From: Chenopodium formosanum | Taxonomy: Eukaryota; Streptophyta; Magnoliopsida; Caryophyllales; Amaranthaceae | Assembly (NCBI GenBank): GCA_024500155.1 | Contig: CM044877.1 | Span: 18,514,501 to 18,578,500 of the forward strand | DNA length: 64,000 nucleotides | Direction: 5' to 3' | Shown here: in pieces, positions 24,628-36,172 of the stretch | Layout of the letters: every line of letters starts with the position of its first letter | How positions within the stretch are numbered: the first letter of the stretch is position 1 | Position numbers and translations under genes: made by a program | Notes under the pieces: generated by a model | What the model was told of the DNA's origin: nothing | The model's input: the letters and a program-made list of their open reading frames with translations, nothing else | The model's database searches: none

Positions 24628-27600
24628 TCAAAAGAAAAGAGTTACGCCCTCGTAACTCACCTCGTCAAACAACTCGGGATATTTGTTTTTCATCTCTTCC
24701 TTGGCCTCCCAAGTAGCCTCTTCGTACTCCTGGTTTGACCAAAGGACTTTCACTATCTTCACATCTTTGTTTCTAGTACTACGCACCTTGTGGTCTAGTA
24801 TCTTGACTGGTCTTTCTTCATAAGTTAGAGACTCATCTAGTTGAATAGTCTCCGGCCGCAAAACATGGGTTTCACTAGGCACATACTTTTTCAGTTGGGA
24901 AATGTGGAATACATCATGCATTTTCTCGAACTCCATTGGCAAGGCCAATTTGTAAGCCAATTTCCCCACACGTTGGAGAATTTCATACGGACCCACATAT
25001 TTTGCACTAAGCTTCCCTTTCTTGCCGAATCGCATCACACCTTTTGTTGGAGAAACCTTTAGAAATACTTTGTCCCCAACATTAAACTCATCATCTCTCC
25101 TCTTCAAGTCAGCATAACTCTTCTGTCTATCTTGTGCTGCCTTGATACGCGACTGGATTAGTCTCACCTTGCCCACCATATCCTCAATGAAATCTGTACC
25201 CAAAGTAACCCGTTCACTGTAATCATTCCAGCAAACTGGGCTTCTGCACTTCCTTCCATACAATGCTTCAAAAGGTGCCATCTTGATGCTTGCATGGTAA
25301 CTGTTATTGTAGGAGAATTCGATCAAAGGTAGGTGATCCTCCCAATTTCCTTGGAAGTCTAAAGCACAAGCTCACAACATGTCCTCCATGGTTTGGTTTG
25401 TTCTCTCAGTCTGACCATCGGTTGCAGGGTGAAAGGCAGTACTCATCTTCAATGATGTCCCAAGGTTCTCTTGCACTTTTTGCCAAAACTTTGATAGAAA
25501 CCTCGAGTCTCTATCTGACACTGTGTCCTTGGGAACTCCGTGCAACCGAACTACATTCTTCACATAGACGCTTGCTAGCTGCTTCTTTTTCCAGGTTTCT
25601 TTGATAGGAATGTACATCACTGTCTTAGTAAGTCTGTCTACAATCACCCAAATCGTGTCATTCCCAGTACGAGTCTTTGGTAAGCCTGTCACAAAGTCCA
25701 TGGATATGGAATCCCACTTCCAACCTGGTATTTCTAATGGTTGTACCTTTCCCATGGGTCTTTTGTGGTCTATCTTCACTTTCTGGCACGTTAGACATTT
25801 AGATACAAACTCAGCCACTTCTCTCTTCATATTCGGCCACCAATAGAACTCCTTCAAATCCTTATACAACTTATCGCCTCCAGGGTGAACTGAATATGGT
25901 GTATTATGGCACTCCTCCATGATTTTCCTTTTAATATCTTCACACTTATGTGGTATGCACCATCTCTCCTTGTATCTCAAGCTCCCATCCTCATAGATCT
26001 TGAATTCAGTCTCCGCACCACTAGTCACACGATCCCTAATCTTCTGAAACGACTCATCCTCCAGTTGCTTTTCTTTAATCTCCTCAAATATGGAAGGTTG
26101 GATGGTTAAAGCACTCAGTTTTCCCTCTAACTCTCCTTTGTTGATAACATCAAGGTTCAATCTCCTCATATCTTCACACAACTCATTGGCCACAATCAAA
26201 ACATTGACATAATGACTCGACTTTCTGCTAAGGGCATCCGCAACTACATTCGCCTTTCCCTCGTGATACTGAATGTGGACATGGTAGTCTGTAAGATACT
26301 CCAACCATCTACGTTGGCGCATGTTCAAGTGATCTTGGGTAAAGATGTACTTTAGACTTTTATGGTCCGTGAAGATCTTACAAGAAACACCATAAAGGTA
26401 GTGCCTCCAAATCTTCAAAGCGAATACAACAGCTGTAAGTTCCAAGTCATGGGTAGGGTAGTTGACTTCATGTTTCTTCAGTTGTCTCGATGCGTATGCG
26501 ATCACCCTTCCATTCTGCTGTAGGACACATCCCATACCATGCTTCGAGGCATCACTATACACTTCGAATCCTTCTATCCCATCAGGTAATACCAGCACTG
26601 GTGCAGTGGTCAATCGCTCTTTGAGGGTTTGAAAAGATGACTCACAACTCTCGTTCCACTCAAACTTGCTCTGCTTCTTCATAAGATTAGTCATGGGTCT
26701 GGTTATCCTCGAAAAATCCTTGAAAAACCTTCTATAATATCCAGCTAATCCCAAGAAACTACGAACATCAGTCACATTCTTAGGTGTAGGCCACTCACTC
26801 ACCGCCTTGATCTTCGCAAGATCTACGGATACACCCTCCTTCGAAATGTAATGCCCTAAAAATGCCACTTTCTCCAACCAGAACTGACACTTGGAAAACT
26901 TAGCATACAATTTGTTCTTTCTAAGAGTTTCAAGGGTAGTTCTCAAGTGCTCAGCATGTTCTTCCTCATTCTTCGAATACACCAAAATGTCATCAATAAA
27001 CACAACTACAAACTTATCCAAATACTCATGAAACAATCGGTTCATCAAGTCCATAAATATGGCTGGTGCATTGGTTAACCCAAAAGGCATGACTGTAAAC
27101 TCGTAATGTCCATACCGAGTTCTAAAGGTTGTTTTTGGAATGTCTTTATCTGCAACCTTCAACTGATGGTACCCCGACCTCAAGTCAATCTTCGAAAACA
27201 CGCTTGCCCCCTTCAGTTGGTCAAACAAGTCATCTATCCTAGGTAGAGGGTACTTATTCTTTACAGTCACATTATTCAACTCTCTATAATCAATACATAG
27301 CCTCAAACTTCCATCCTTCTTTTTCACAAATAGCACAGGTGCTCCCCAAGGTGATGCACTGGGCCTAATGAACCCCTTGTCTAACAACTCCTGCAATTGA
27401 GCCTTTAGTTCACTTATCTCAGCCGGTGCCATTCTATACGGTGCTTTGGAGATAGGTGCAGCTCCTGGAACTAAGTCAATGGTAAACTTAACTTCCCTCT
27501 TAGGTGGCATTCTCGAAATCTCTTCTGGAAAGACATCTAAAAACTCATTAACAATGGGCACATCCTCCACCCGCCTATTCTCACTTATACTCAAATCTTG

Positions 27601-28095
27601 AACACAGCAAAAGTACAATGGACATCCCTTATTCACTAGCTTCTTCACCTTCATCGCAAAAATGATCCCAAAACCTTTAGGCTTCCCTAACCGTCTATAG
27701 GACACTTTCTTACCCAAAGGATCACTCAGTTGTACCCTCTGCATCTCACAGTCTATCTTAGCCTTGCATAAACTCAGCCAATCCATCCCCAAAATTACAT
27801 CTAAGTCCCCTAGGTTAAACTCAATAAGATCTAATGGAAAGATAATTTCTACAATTTTCAAAGGCAAGCCTTTGAATATTTTATTACAATGAACAAGTTT
27901 GCCTGTAGGCAGACTGACTGACACATCAACATGACTCGATTCAGTTAAGTTTAACTTGCGCACAACAGAAGTAGAAATGAAAGAATAAGCTGCTCCAGAG
28001 TCAAATAGAGTGTTGACAGAGATAGATTGGATAGAAAAAGTACCAATAACTACATCCGAGGACCTCTCAGCTTCTCCCTTGCTCATCACAAACAA
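24628..28095 (-). pseudogene. pol: Chromovirus pol: protease, RT, RNase H, integrase, chromodomain (one in-frame stop)
   Basis: The polyprotein copies the element's RNA and integrates the DNA. Domains in order: retropepsin (LFDSGAAYSF, near residue 33), reverse transcriptase (LRLCIDYRELN; FIDDILVYSK), RNase H (YSDASKHGMG), integrase zinc finger (HxxxH then CLTC), the integrase core (SMDFVTGLPK, SDRDSRF, TDGQTERTN) and a C-terminal chromodomain (PVKILDHKVR; NQEYEEATWEAKEEM). A single TGA at 25372-25374 splits it between MEDML and ACALDFQG, most simply from CGA. Otherwise it is open for more than 1,150 codons. The frame differs from gag and the two overlap by about 10 bases, so pol would need a frameshift or separate initiation. 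Confidence 0.92.
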
Positions 28096-29198
28096 GCGTC
28101 GGGAGTGTTGTTTCTTGCCTGATACCCATTGTTGTTGTTGCCTGAGTTGTTGTTGCTTGAGTTGTTGCTGTTGCCATTGCCATTTCCAGACCTGTTGTTA
28201 TTGTTGCTACCATTCCCAAACTTTCCATTTTGACCATTTCCCCTATTCCCCTGGTTATTGAAATTATTAGGACTTTGCTGGGTGTTCCCACCATTTCCAC
28301 TATTTCCCTGTTGTCTCTGTTTGGTGTAACACTCATACTCCCTGTGTCCCTTCTTGTTCCAGAACCTGCAGGTCACCAAATTCCTATCACAGTCTCTCCC
28401 AGGGTGGTTCCTTCTACACTTCTTACAGTGGTAGGTTCTCTCCCCATTGTTAGCATTGGATGAACTGCTAACATTCTGGTTACCCCTATCAAACGAGTTC
28501 CCATTCCTAGACCTCTTAAAATTACCCTAATTCTCAGATTTCCCAAAATCCTTCCTTTTCTCCCCAGGTTTAGCACTCGCACTAGCAGTCCTAGTATTCA
28601 GATGGTATAGATGGGCAGCTCTCTCATACACCTTGTCAAGGGTTTTGAAAACTTTTCCTGCTAGGTCCTTCTGTAACTCGACAGTCAACCCCTACTCAAA
28701 CCTCTGAGCCTTCAGCTCTTCAGTTGGTACTACCTCAGGAGCAAACCTAGAAAGGGTCATAAACTTATTATAGTACTTAGAGATTGACATGTCTCCCATT
28801 GCCAGGCTTATGAACTCCTAAGCCTTCTGTTTCTTTAGGAATAGGGGGTAAAACTTGTCCCTTAAGGAGGTCTTAAACACTTCCCACCCAAAGTTAGGTT
28901 TGGCCCTAACGGTCACAACATTGTCTCTCCACCATATATCAGTCTCGTCCTTAAGGTACATAGCGGCCTAGTCCACTTTCATACCCTTAGGACAGTTGAG
29001 CGCCACGAACAGCTTATCGAACTCTCGAATCTAGTTTTCTAGGAAAGTAGGGTCAGCACCTCCCCTAAAAATTGGTGGTCTAACCTGGGCCAGCTTTTTA
29101 AACATTTCAGCTTGGGGGTCGACTTGGTCTCCCCGGTTTTGGATCACATTTTCAGCCAACAAACGAATAGCATCAGCTAAGGCAGCGTTCTCAGCCAT
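28086..29198 (-). pseudogene. gag: Chromovirus gag (capsid, nucleocapsid zinc knuckle), five TAG stops
   Basis: Gag forms the cytoplasmic particle. The ATG at 29198 opens MAENAALADAIRLLAENV. The capsid part includes PPIFRGGADPTFLEN and ETDIWWRDNV; the nucleocapsid part has a CHKC-type zinc knuckle near 28440-28380 (YHCKKCRRNHPGRDC). A second Cys/His cluster and an Asn/Gly-rich C-terminus follow. In-frame TAG codons occur at 29031-29033, 28968-28970, 28818-28820, 28692-28694 and 28527-28529. All keep the same frame, so point substitutions rather than indels inactivated it. Confidence 0.88.
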
Positions 29199-29716
29199 TC
29201 TAGCTCTACGCCTGAAATAAAATAAATATGCACTCCATTTTAAACGAAACCCAAATACTATTCACACATATTAATTGAATCACAATATTATATTTATCAC
29301 ATAAATTGGTTCAAAAGGGCACCTTGAGATTGCACCCCCTTGTCCCAAGCAAAATCACACAATATAAACACGATTCATACGCAGGATTAAATGAATTTAA
29401 GGAAGAAAAAAAAATTCCCATCTCGCGACACTCTTATCAAGTTTGATTATAGACAAAGAGATTTCCCCAAAAAGTATATGATTACAAAAATTAAACTTGC
29501 TCTTGCTCACAAATAAAAGTGAAATGAAGCTCTTAAAAATAAAATATCAACTTCTTATTATAACTTGTATAAAGGTATCAATCCCAAATAAAGACTATGT
29601 AGCACTAGCTACTTATTAAAATTAATCATCCAAATCAGACTATAATGAGGTTCTAATAACTATTATCAATGGCAAATGCCTTATTCATGCTAACTCCACC
29701 CTAACAAAAATAATCC
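29199..29716. other. Chromovirus leader between the acidic ORF and gag
   Basis: This is AT-rich untranslated sequence of the element, with no further open frame of note. Confidence 0.5.
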
Positions 29717-30156
29717 TCAAGGTATCACATTACTGTTCCTATCTCTCTTCTCATTATAATTATTAACATCAAAATCAAGGTCATTTTCGTCATCTGGGTC
29801 TTCAATAATAATTGACTTGTAGAGCGGATTTGGATTTCTAGTAGCTATCTTCCCAACATTTGGATCTTCGGGTGGTGGTTGTAACCATTCAAGCTCATCC
29901 TCATCTGGAAATTCAATAAGAGTATAATCATGAAACATTCTTTGGTAGGTTTTAATCTTATGCTTCTTATTCTTTGCTGTTTTAAACTCATGTAGTACTG
30001 GTAGTCTTCCTCATCTGGATTAGATGGCGTCATAATCTTTTCAAACCTTTCCACAGTATCGTCACTTCGAGTATCACTCTCATCCTCAGACACAGCAATG
30101 GGGTTGTTCCTAATATCATTACTCACGCTTTCAGACGTGATTACTGAGTCGCTCAT
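29717..30156 (-). pseudogene. Unrecognised acidic ORF between primer-binding site and gag of the chromovirus
   Basis: On the same strand as gag and upstream of it, an ATG at 30156 opens a Ser/Asp/Glu-rich protein (ITSESVSNDIRNNPIAVSED; TPSNPDEEDYQYYMS). The acidic sequence continues in another frame (YTLIEFPDEDELEW; IIIEDPDDENDLDFDV) to a stop at 29717. The two halves differ by one frame with the switch near 29940-30000, so the original protein was probably about 145 residues and has one indel. I do not recognise the family. It could be an accessory ORF of this lineage, or a captured host fragment. Confidence 0.5.
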
Positions 30157-30528
30157 ACTTTTTCTATGTTAACCCAACGCAACGAACATTCAAAAAGCAT
30201 AACACAAGCACATCATACAAATAAATCAATTAGAACATAATTATAACATGTTAAATAAATAAGAAAATAACACTTCATGTGATAATTAAATGCAAGAGAA
30301 AAAAAATATCTATGATGTATGCATGCATTCCCTTATTAAGTCTACCCAAAAATCACCAAGTAGACAAAATAAATTTCAAATTTGTTTTAAATAAAATGGT
30401 TTAAAACATACTTAGTTTCAAATGAATAAAAAAAATTTTTGTCATTAAAATTAAAATTTTAAATCATTGAATAGGCGCCTAAGTCATACTAAGCTAATTG
30501 GCTTTAGTGGTAATTAAATCTAACCAAA

Positions 30529-30540
30529 GCTCTGATACCA
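30529..30540 (-). other. Primer-binding site of the chromovirus (initiator tRNA-Met type)
   Basis: Read on the minus strand, TGGTATCAGAGC lies three bases beyond the inner end of the right LTR. This is the standard plant retrotransposon primer-binding site for initiator tRNA-Met. It fixes the right LTR as the 5' LTR and the element orientation as minus. Confidence 0.92.
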
Positions 30541-30543
30541 CTT

Positions 30544-31699
30544 TGTAACACCCCAATAATTCTCTCTTAAAAACCTGTGAGAAACCTGTATATAACCTGA
30601 ACAATTTCAAGAGAATTACTGGTGTGCTACCGCCACGTGTTCAAACGTTAAGGCTATCTCAGAAATTTTGCAGCGGAAAACCAAAACAGTTTTAAATAAA
30701 CCTCAAAACAAAGGAATTAAATCAAAATAAGTATTACAAGTTAGAACCATTAAGACCCTTATTCAAAACCCAATAAAAAGTAGTAAGTGATTAAATTCAG
30801 TGTTCAAATAAAATTCAAACCCAAAAGAATTAGTGTCAACTAAAATCGAATTAAAATAAATTCAAACTTTGCAAAATAAATAATATGGAAACAACCAACT
30901 CTCTACTCAAGATCCCACAACCCTCAACCTTGATGAATGCTGCATGTGTAAGAACCTGTGGTTATTCTGCTCCCCAATATTACAAGTGTAAAAAATTGGA
31001 TCCTCACAGGGTCATTGAAAGGCGAAGGCCATGACCAAAGAAAGACACACACAAAAGCACACAGTCAGCAAAGCTGAGTACATACAAGCTGCGAAAACAA
31101 ATTAAGAAAATACCTAACATGCTACTAATATTCAAGCACAAGCATCATTAAATACAGACTCAATTCACGACTCGATTATCAAATTTATTAAGACCTCACT
31201 AAATAATATTAACTGACTCATTTATTTATTTCATTTGATTTAGCAATAGACAAGGTTGTCCAACCCATGTCCCATTTGGAACATCAATAAAGAAAAACCC
31301 CATGCCTCATTTGGAACTGCAGTGGTGCGGCGCGGCGGTCAGGCGGGCGCGGCGGCAGGGGCGGCAGCAGGGGAAGCTTCGGGATTTTTTTTTTTCTCTG
31401 TTTGCTGCGTGAATGAAGGAGAAGGAGTAAGAAGTGAAGCTGATTTTTTTCACGTGAGAAGGGGGAGAAGGTAAGGGTTTTTGAGGGTTTTATTTGGGCT
31501 TTGGGTTTCTTAATTAGACTAGGAGTAATATTTGGGTTTTGGGTTATAATGTTAAAATTGTTGTAAATTAGTTAAAAACATATTAGTTTACTTAAATCTT
31601 CTCATAAAAATTAACTTATTTAATGAAACTGACATAAAAATATTTGTAAGAATAATATATAAATAAATTATAATTAAGTTAAAAATATGGGGGATTACA
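30544..31699 (-). repeat. 5' LTR of the chromovirus, internally deleted (1156 bp)
   Basis: It is collinear with the 2764 bp left LTR except for a single gap of about 1.6 kb. The sequence CATGCCTCATTTGG joins directly to AACTGCAGTGGTGCGG at about 31315. The remaining parts differ from the other LTR by scattered substitutions, so both LTRs have aged. The loss removes much of what should be the promoter-bearing LTR. Confidence 0.9.
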
Positions 31700-31721
31700 A
31701 ACAGTTTCCATGTGGGCATGG

Positions 31722-32648
31722 TGTAGACACCCAAATGTGTCTCCCCAAAACCAAACCCAGTGATGAATACCTTTCACGTCATTTGATTATTGAATAAAGC
31801 GAAAGTGTGAAAAGTCTAGTGATGAGGATGTTTTTATTAAAATATCTCTTGTTTCTGTTTTTGAAAATATTTCTTTTCTTACCTTATTCATGAAAAATGT
31901 GCATTCCAGTTTAGTTTGGTCCACGATAAGGGTCCAATAATGGTTTAGTTGGATGGGTCTTGAAAAGACCTTTCCAACGATATATTATAAGCCCAATTCC
32001 AATGAATAATGAGGAAGTTATGGCCAAAATACTAAACTGGGCTCGAACCGGATCTTACATACGGCCCAATGATCATTTGGAGGGTCCAAAGGTCTAATCC
32101 TATTCCTAAACTAATTAGGATTAATTAGAACCTTCCATGAGTTTCTAAAAAATCTTAATTATCCTTTTTGAAAAGATAAGATTAAAGAATTTGAGTTAAA
32201 TAAAAACTTTCTTTTTTTAAAACTTTCCTTTTCTTAAATCCTAATTCTATTCGAATTTAAAGATGTTCAAAGACAGTCAGATTTTATTTTGTGCCTCATA
32301 ATCTTTGTCAAAATTGTATATGGTTGGATAGATCTTGAAATTATCTTTCCAATGATATATTATAATATTAAATCTGAGATATAACGAAAAAGATATGAAT
32401 GAGATATAAAAGTCTATCCAAAAATGACACTGTCCCACTATTTCGGCAATATCTTTTTATATACAAAAGATTTTAATATGATTTTAATTTGGTTGGAAAG
32501 TATACTTCAAGAGCTTTCCAACGACATGAGTTATGCCGTATTTAGGCTTCCGGATCAAAAGATATGATAAAAACAAAACGCGTGAAACTGATTATTAGCG
32601 CCTGACGCCAAGCATTAGCGCCTGGCGCTAATGATCAGCGTCTGGCGC
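31722..32648 (+). repeat. Partial, diverged LTR upstream of the main 5' LTR
   Basis: It starts TGTAGACACCCAAATGTGTC and follows the LTR consensus of this family with many differences (for example GAATACCTTTCACGTCATTTG). It ends in AGCGCCTGGCGCTAATG-type palindromes where the next LTR begins at 32649. Only the U3-like part is present. Confidence 0.75.
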
Positions 32649-34514
32649 TGTTGACACCCATTTGTGTCTTCCCAAAACCAAATTCAGTGATGAGTACCTT
32701 TCACGTCGAATCATAATCGAATGAAGTGAAAGTGTGGAAAGTTTAGTGTAGCGGATAGTTTTAATTTCTTTTCTCTTCTCTCTGTTTTTGAAAACCTATT
32801 TTGAGAAAACAGCCAATCCAGTTTGGTTAGTTCATGATGTGGGTCCAATAGTAGTCTAGTTGAATACGGGTTGAAAAGAGCTTTCCAACAATATATTATA
32901 AGCCCAATTCCGATGAATATTGAGGTAGTTATGGCCAAATTACTGAACTGGGCCCGGTTTGAGCCTCATATGCGGCCCAATGATATAGAGGAGGTTTTAG
33001 TCTTCTAGATTCTTCTAGAAGGTTCTTTTCATTCCAAATTCAATTAGCATTGATAAATTGACTTTTGTTGACTTTTTAGAGTTTTAATCAGAACAAAAGA
33101 ATGTTTTGAGGAAAATACGATTTTATCCTCCTATACGGCAATTTCTATCTGATTTTAGAAAACGCGTCAATAATTAAGTGAGCGCCAAACGCCAGCATTA
33201 GCGCCTGACGCTAAGCTTGGCGCTTAGCGCTAATGTCAGCGTCTGGTGCTAACCTCGTTTTACGCGTCAGAACTCTGTTTTGATTTTTTATCTTTTTGGA
33301 TGATTTTCTCTATAAATAGTCTCCTAAAAACTCGGTTTTCATTCACCAATTCTCACCAACTCTCATCAAGAATTTCTTGATTCACTCTCTCTTTCTAAGC
33401 CTAGCGTTTTACAAACACAATTCCTCATACATTAGCACTAGACACACCTAGCCAAGTTCGAAGTTGCCTTCGCCCTAGACGTGAAAGGTTTTAATTTCTG
33501 AGGGTTTGGTCCCAAATCTCTCTTTCAATTATTTAATTTAATTGTTTGATTTATTATTTTCCTTGAAATTACTAACGTGTGTATTTTGTTATTAGGAAGA
33601 GGTACGAGGCATCCAAGTAAGTGCTTTAATTGTTTGCATTGATATTATGATATAGAAATCATGTCTAGGTTGTTATTATAATTCCTAGTATCATGTTAGG
33701 ATGCCTGATGTTTTGAATGACAACAATGATTCCTTGTATTATGTTTAGGGAAAAGGTTATAATATCAAATATGCTTATTATGATTCATGCAATGCTTCCT
33801 ATATTCTTTCCTAATATTTATGTTAGTATCATGTTAGGGTTAAAGCTTTGATTTTTATTGTTTAGTGACATGCTAGGGTTTGTTATTAATCTTGTTAGTA
33901 TCATGCCGAGGATCTTGCTATTAATATTATGTTTTAACATGATTATTATAATTATGATTATGATTATAATTATAATTTATTGTTATTATGTTGCTTGATA
34001 TTTATTGTTATTGCTTGATCACACCTTTTTATGCATGTTTAAAGGGAATTTGTACTTGTAATCACGCTTAATAAGATAATTAATAATCTTGTTTAGGGTT
34101 AATTTGATTATAATTCAAGTGATCGCCAATAATAGTTTTATTTGTGCACTAATATTCAACCAACATAGATTAAACAGGTTTAGGGTAATCCTATTGATTG
34201 CATTTTAGTCAGAAAGCGCACATGAATACGAGCAGAATAAAGTAGAGGCCTATTATTAGGGCAGGTGCAATCTTTTTTAGGTTGGATTTGTACCATCATC
34301 CCCGAACTACCAGTCATGGTTCCAGACCTATTGGAGTTGGCGATCTCCTGGATCGTTAAGGGGTGTAATCTTTACCTCGTGAACGGTTGACAAGTTCCTA
34401 AAACTTGTTGGCGACTCTTTTGCTCTATCTTCTTTCCCTTTGGACGCCACCGTACTTTAGTTTGTGATCACAGTGGGGTTCAAGCTAGGGGTATTGCTTG
34501 AAATATTCCCTACA
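32649..34514 (+). repeat. 5' LTR of the Tat/Ogre-like element (1866 bp)
   Basis: It runs from TGTTGACACCCATTTGTG to GAAATATTCCCTACA and is nearly identical to the 3' LTR at 48125 without its CACTA insertion. A TATAAATA box lies at 33311-33318, with palindromic GCGCC arrays upstream at about 33181-33250. The segment 33600-34514 would be R/U5. Confidence 0.88.
33311..33318 (+). promoter_or_regulatory. LTR TATA box (TATAAATA)
   Basis: CTCTATAAATAGTCTCC lies between the GCGCC palindrome cluster and the conserved CTCACCAACTCTCATCAAG leader. The same box is kept at 48846-48853 in the 3' LTR and on the minus strand near 38851-38857 in the inverted LTR. It therefore marks the likely U3/R start of transcription about 30 bases downstream. 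Confidence 0.7.
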
Positions 34515-34519
34515 GTTTT

Positions 34520-34530
34520 TGGCGACTCCA
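34520..34530 (+). other. Primer-binding site, TGGCGACTCCA
   Basis: TGGCGACTCCACTAGGG follows the 5' LTR after a few bases. From memory, Ogre/Tat elements use a TGGCGACTC-type site matching a tRNA-Arg 3' end. This supports the lineage call. Confidence 0.65.
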
Positions 34531-36172
34531 CTAGGGAGGATTTCTATTTTAATTCCTGAAATTTATTTCGGCAATGATTTAGAATGAGTGGATGAGACTC
34601 GAAAAGTTCTAAGTATTTCATGTGCGTAATTTTGATTAACATTATTGTCATATGCATAAAAAAGATCTCATTGGAAAGACCATCCATAATGAGTTAAAAC
34701 ATAGGATTTTTACACGTAGGAAATTTGAGGAATATCTTTCACAAATAGGATCGAAATAATGCTGCGCGAAACTGGAAAATTTTATCGAGCACATAAAGCT
34801 GCTGAGGCATGTAGGAACTAGCGTCAGCAAACAAAAATTAGCGCCAACATTTTGACGTTAGCGCCAGGCGACAAATTTTGTCGCCAGGCGCTAAAGCCAA
34901 AAGGTGGTGCTAGCTTCTGTTTGCTGGCGCCAAGTTCTTCCAATACCGAGCCAGAAATATGCGTTCTAATTTTGACCAGTTTTTAGCATTGTTTGCTCGA
35001 TCTTACTTCCTGATTGAGTTTTTCTCACTTTTTCTGAAACCCATATGTGTTCTACATATGGACATAACCCTCTGGGAATTCAAGCTCCATCTACCTGATT
35101 GAACGCTCTGAGCAACAAAGGGTACATCCGAGAATGTTGAATTCACCAAACCATGGAAGCGAGTTTATCTAAATTCGCGTTGTCCCGTCCACTCTCGCCA
35201 ACCCTTCACGGTTAGGCTTCCGTGCGGTGCATCCGGACAATAAACATGGACCCTCTATTGACTAACCCATATCCCAAACTTTAGAGAACTAGAGCCATGG
35301 TTAGGTTGCAAACTCATTGCATCATATTGTGACTACTTGACTACTTGTGCATTCTTTGTTGTGCATACTCTATATGATTTTTCCTAACCGTTTGTTTGAC
35401 TTGCGTTAAGACAAAATAAACTGCTTAATGGCTAAAAAGACTTTTCTTAATTAATTAATTAATTAATTAATTTTGGTAATTAGAGTCTAATAATCTAATC
35501 AGAGTTGACTTAGTACGACTTTAGGCATACCCTGTAGAGTAATAATACCAAAAGCAGTTCCAGATCAACGTTCTAGCACTGGCGCCGAGATTTGGACTGC
35601 AGTGCCACTCTGTGGAGTGTAGCGCCTGGCGACAGCTCTGTCGTCTGGCGCTAGTCCTGTCGTTTTGGCGACAGTTCAGTTTATTGCTCGAGTCATCACT
35701 TTGTGTCTGATTAAACAGTTTGCTAATTAATTCTGTTAATTATACCTTGTTAAGTCATTAATTGAGTCTAGTCACATAGTCTAGCCACATGGTCATGACA
35801 TGAGTCTTAACATGTCACCTACACTCACTAGTCTTAGCACACACTTGAGTATATATCACCATGACCACGTCTTAGGTTCATGCATGAGTCGGTTTTTTCC
35901 GTCATTTGAGTTGGGGGTACATTCTATTCCTAAATTTCCACATCTCTCCATCTACATGCTTTATCCATATCACCACCCTCATTTTTCTACCTTCTTCTAT
36001 CCATTGCATGTTGAATAAAGTTTGAATCAAACAATTAACAATGTATATCCCCAAATTCCTTTTCCACAGTACTTGGTCGAGGAGAGAAGGGCGATTAATC
36101 AAGGATAACCTCTTTATTCAAGTCTTACTTTTTGATAAACCGATTCGTCAAAAGAGGAAGGCTAAAAAGATA
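34531..36172 (+). other. Long untranslated leader of the Tat/Ogre-like element
   Basis: The leader separates the primer-binding site from gag. It contains two more clusters of GCGCCAGGCGAC/GTCTGGCGCTAG palindromes (about 34820-34930 and 35575-35670) and a TTAA microsatellite near 35449-35472. No credible coding region precedes gag. Long leaders are usual for this lineage. Confidence 0.6.

Larger units (their letters stand above)
21572..31699 (-). mobile_element. Ty3/gypsy chromovirus (Tekay/Del-like), complete, minus orientation
   Basis: The boundaries are LTRs starting TGTAACAC (TATAACAC in the left copy) and ending GGGGATTACA, with a 5 bp target duplication AACAG at 21567-21571 and 31700-31704. 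Reading on the minus strand the order is 5' LTR (right), initiator-Met-type primer-binding site, an acidic ORF, gag, pol with chromodomain, and 3' LTR (left). It is inserted in the LINE. Gag is decayed by five stops while pol keeps a 907-codon open frame, so it is not autonomous now. Confidence 0.92.

Noticed and set aside
28010..28463. Plus-strand frames with Cys-rich runs
   Set aside because: They are antisense to the Asn/Gly-rich nucleocapsid end of gag.
32598..33255. Regular palindromic GCGCC units considered as a CRISPR-like array
   Set aside because: The units have no constant spacer length or unique spacers, lie within LTRs, and the genome is eukaryotic.
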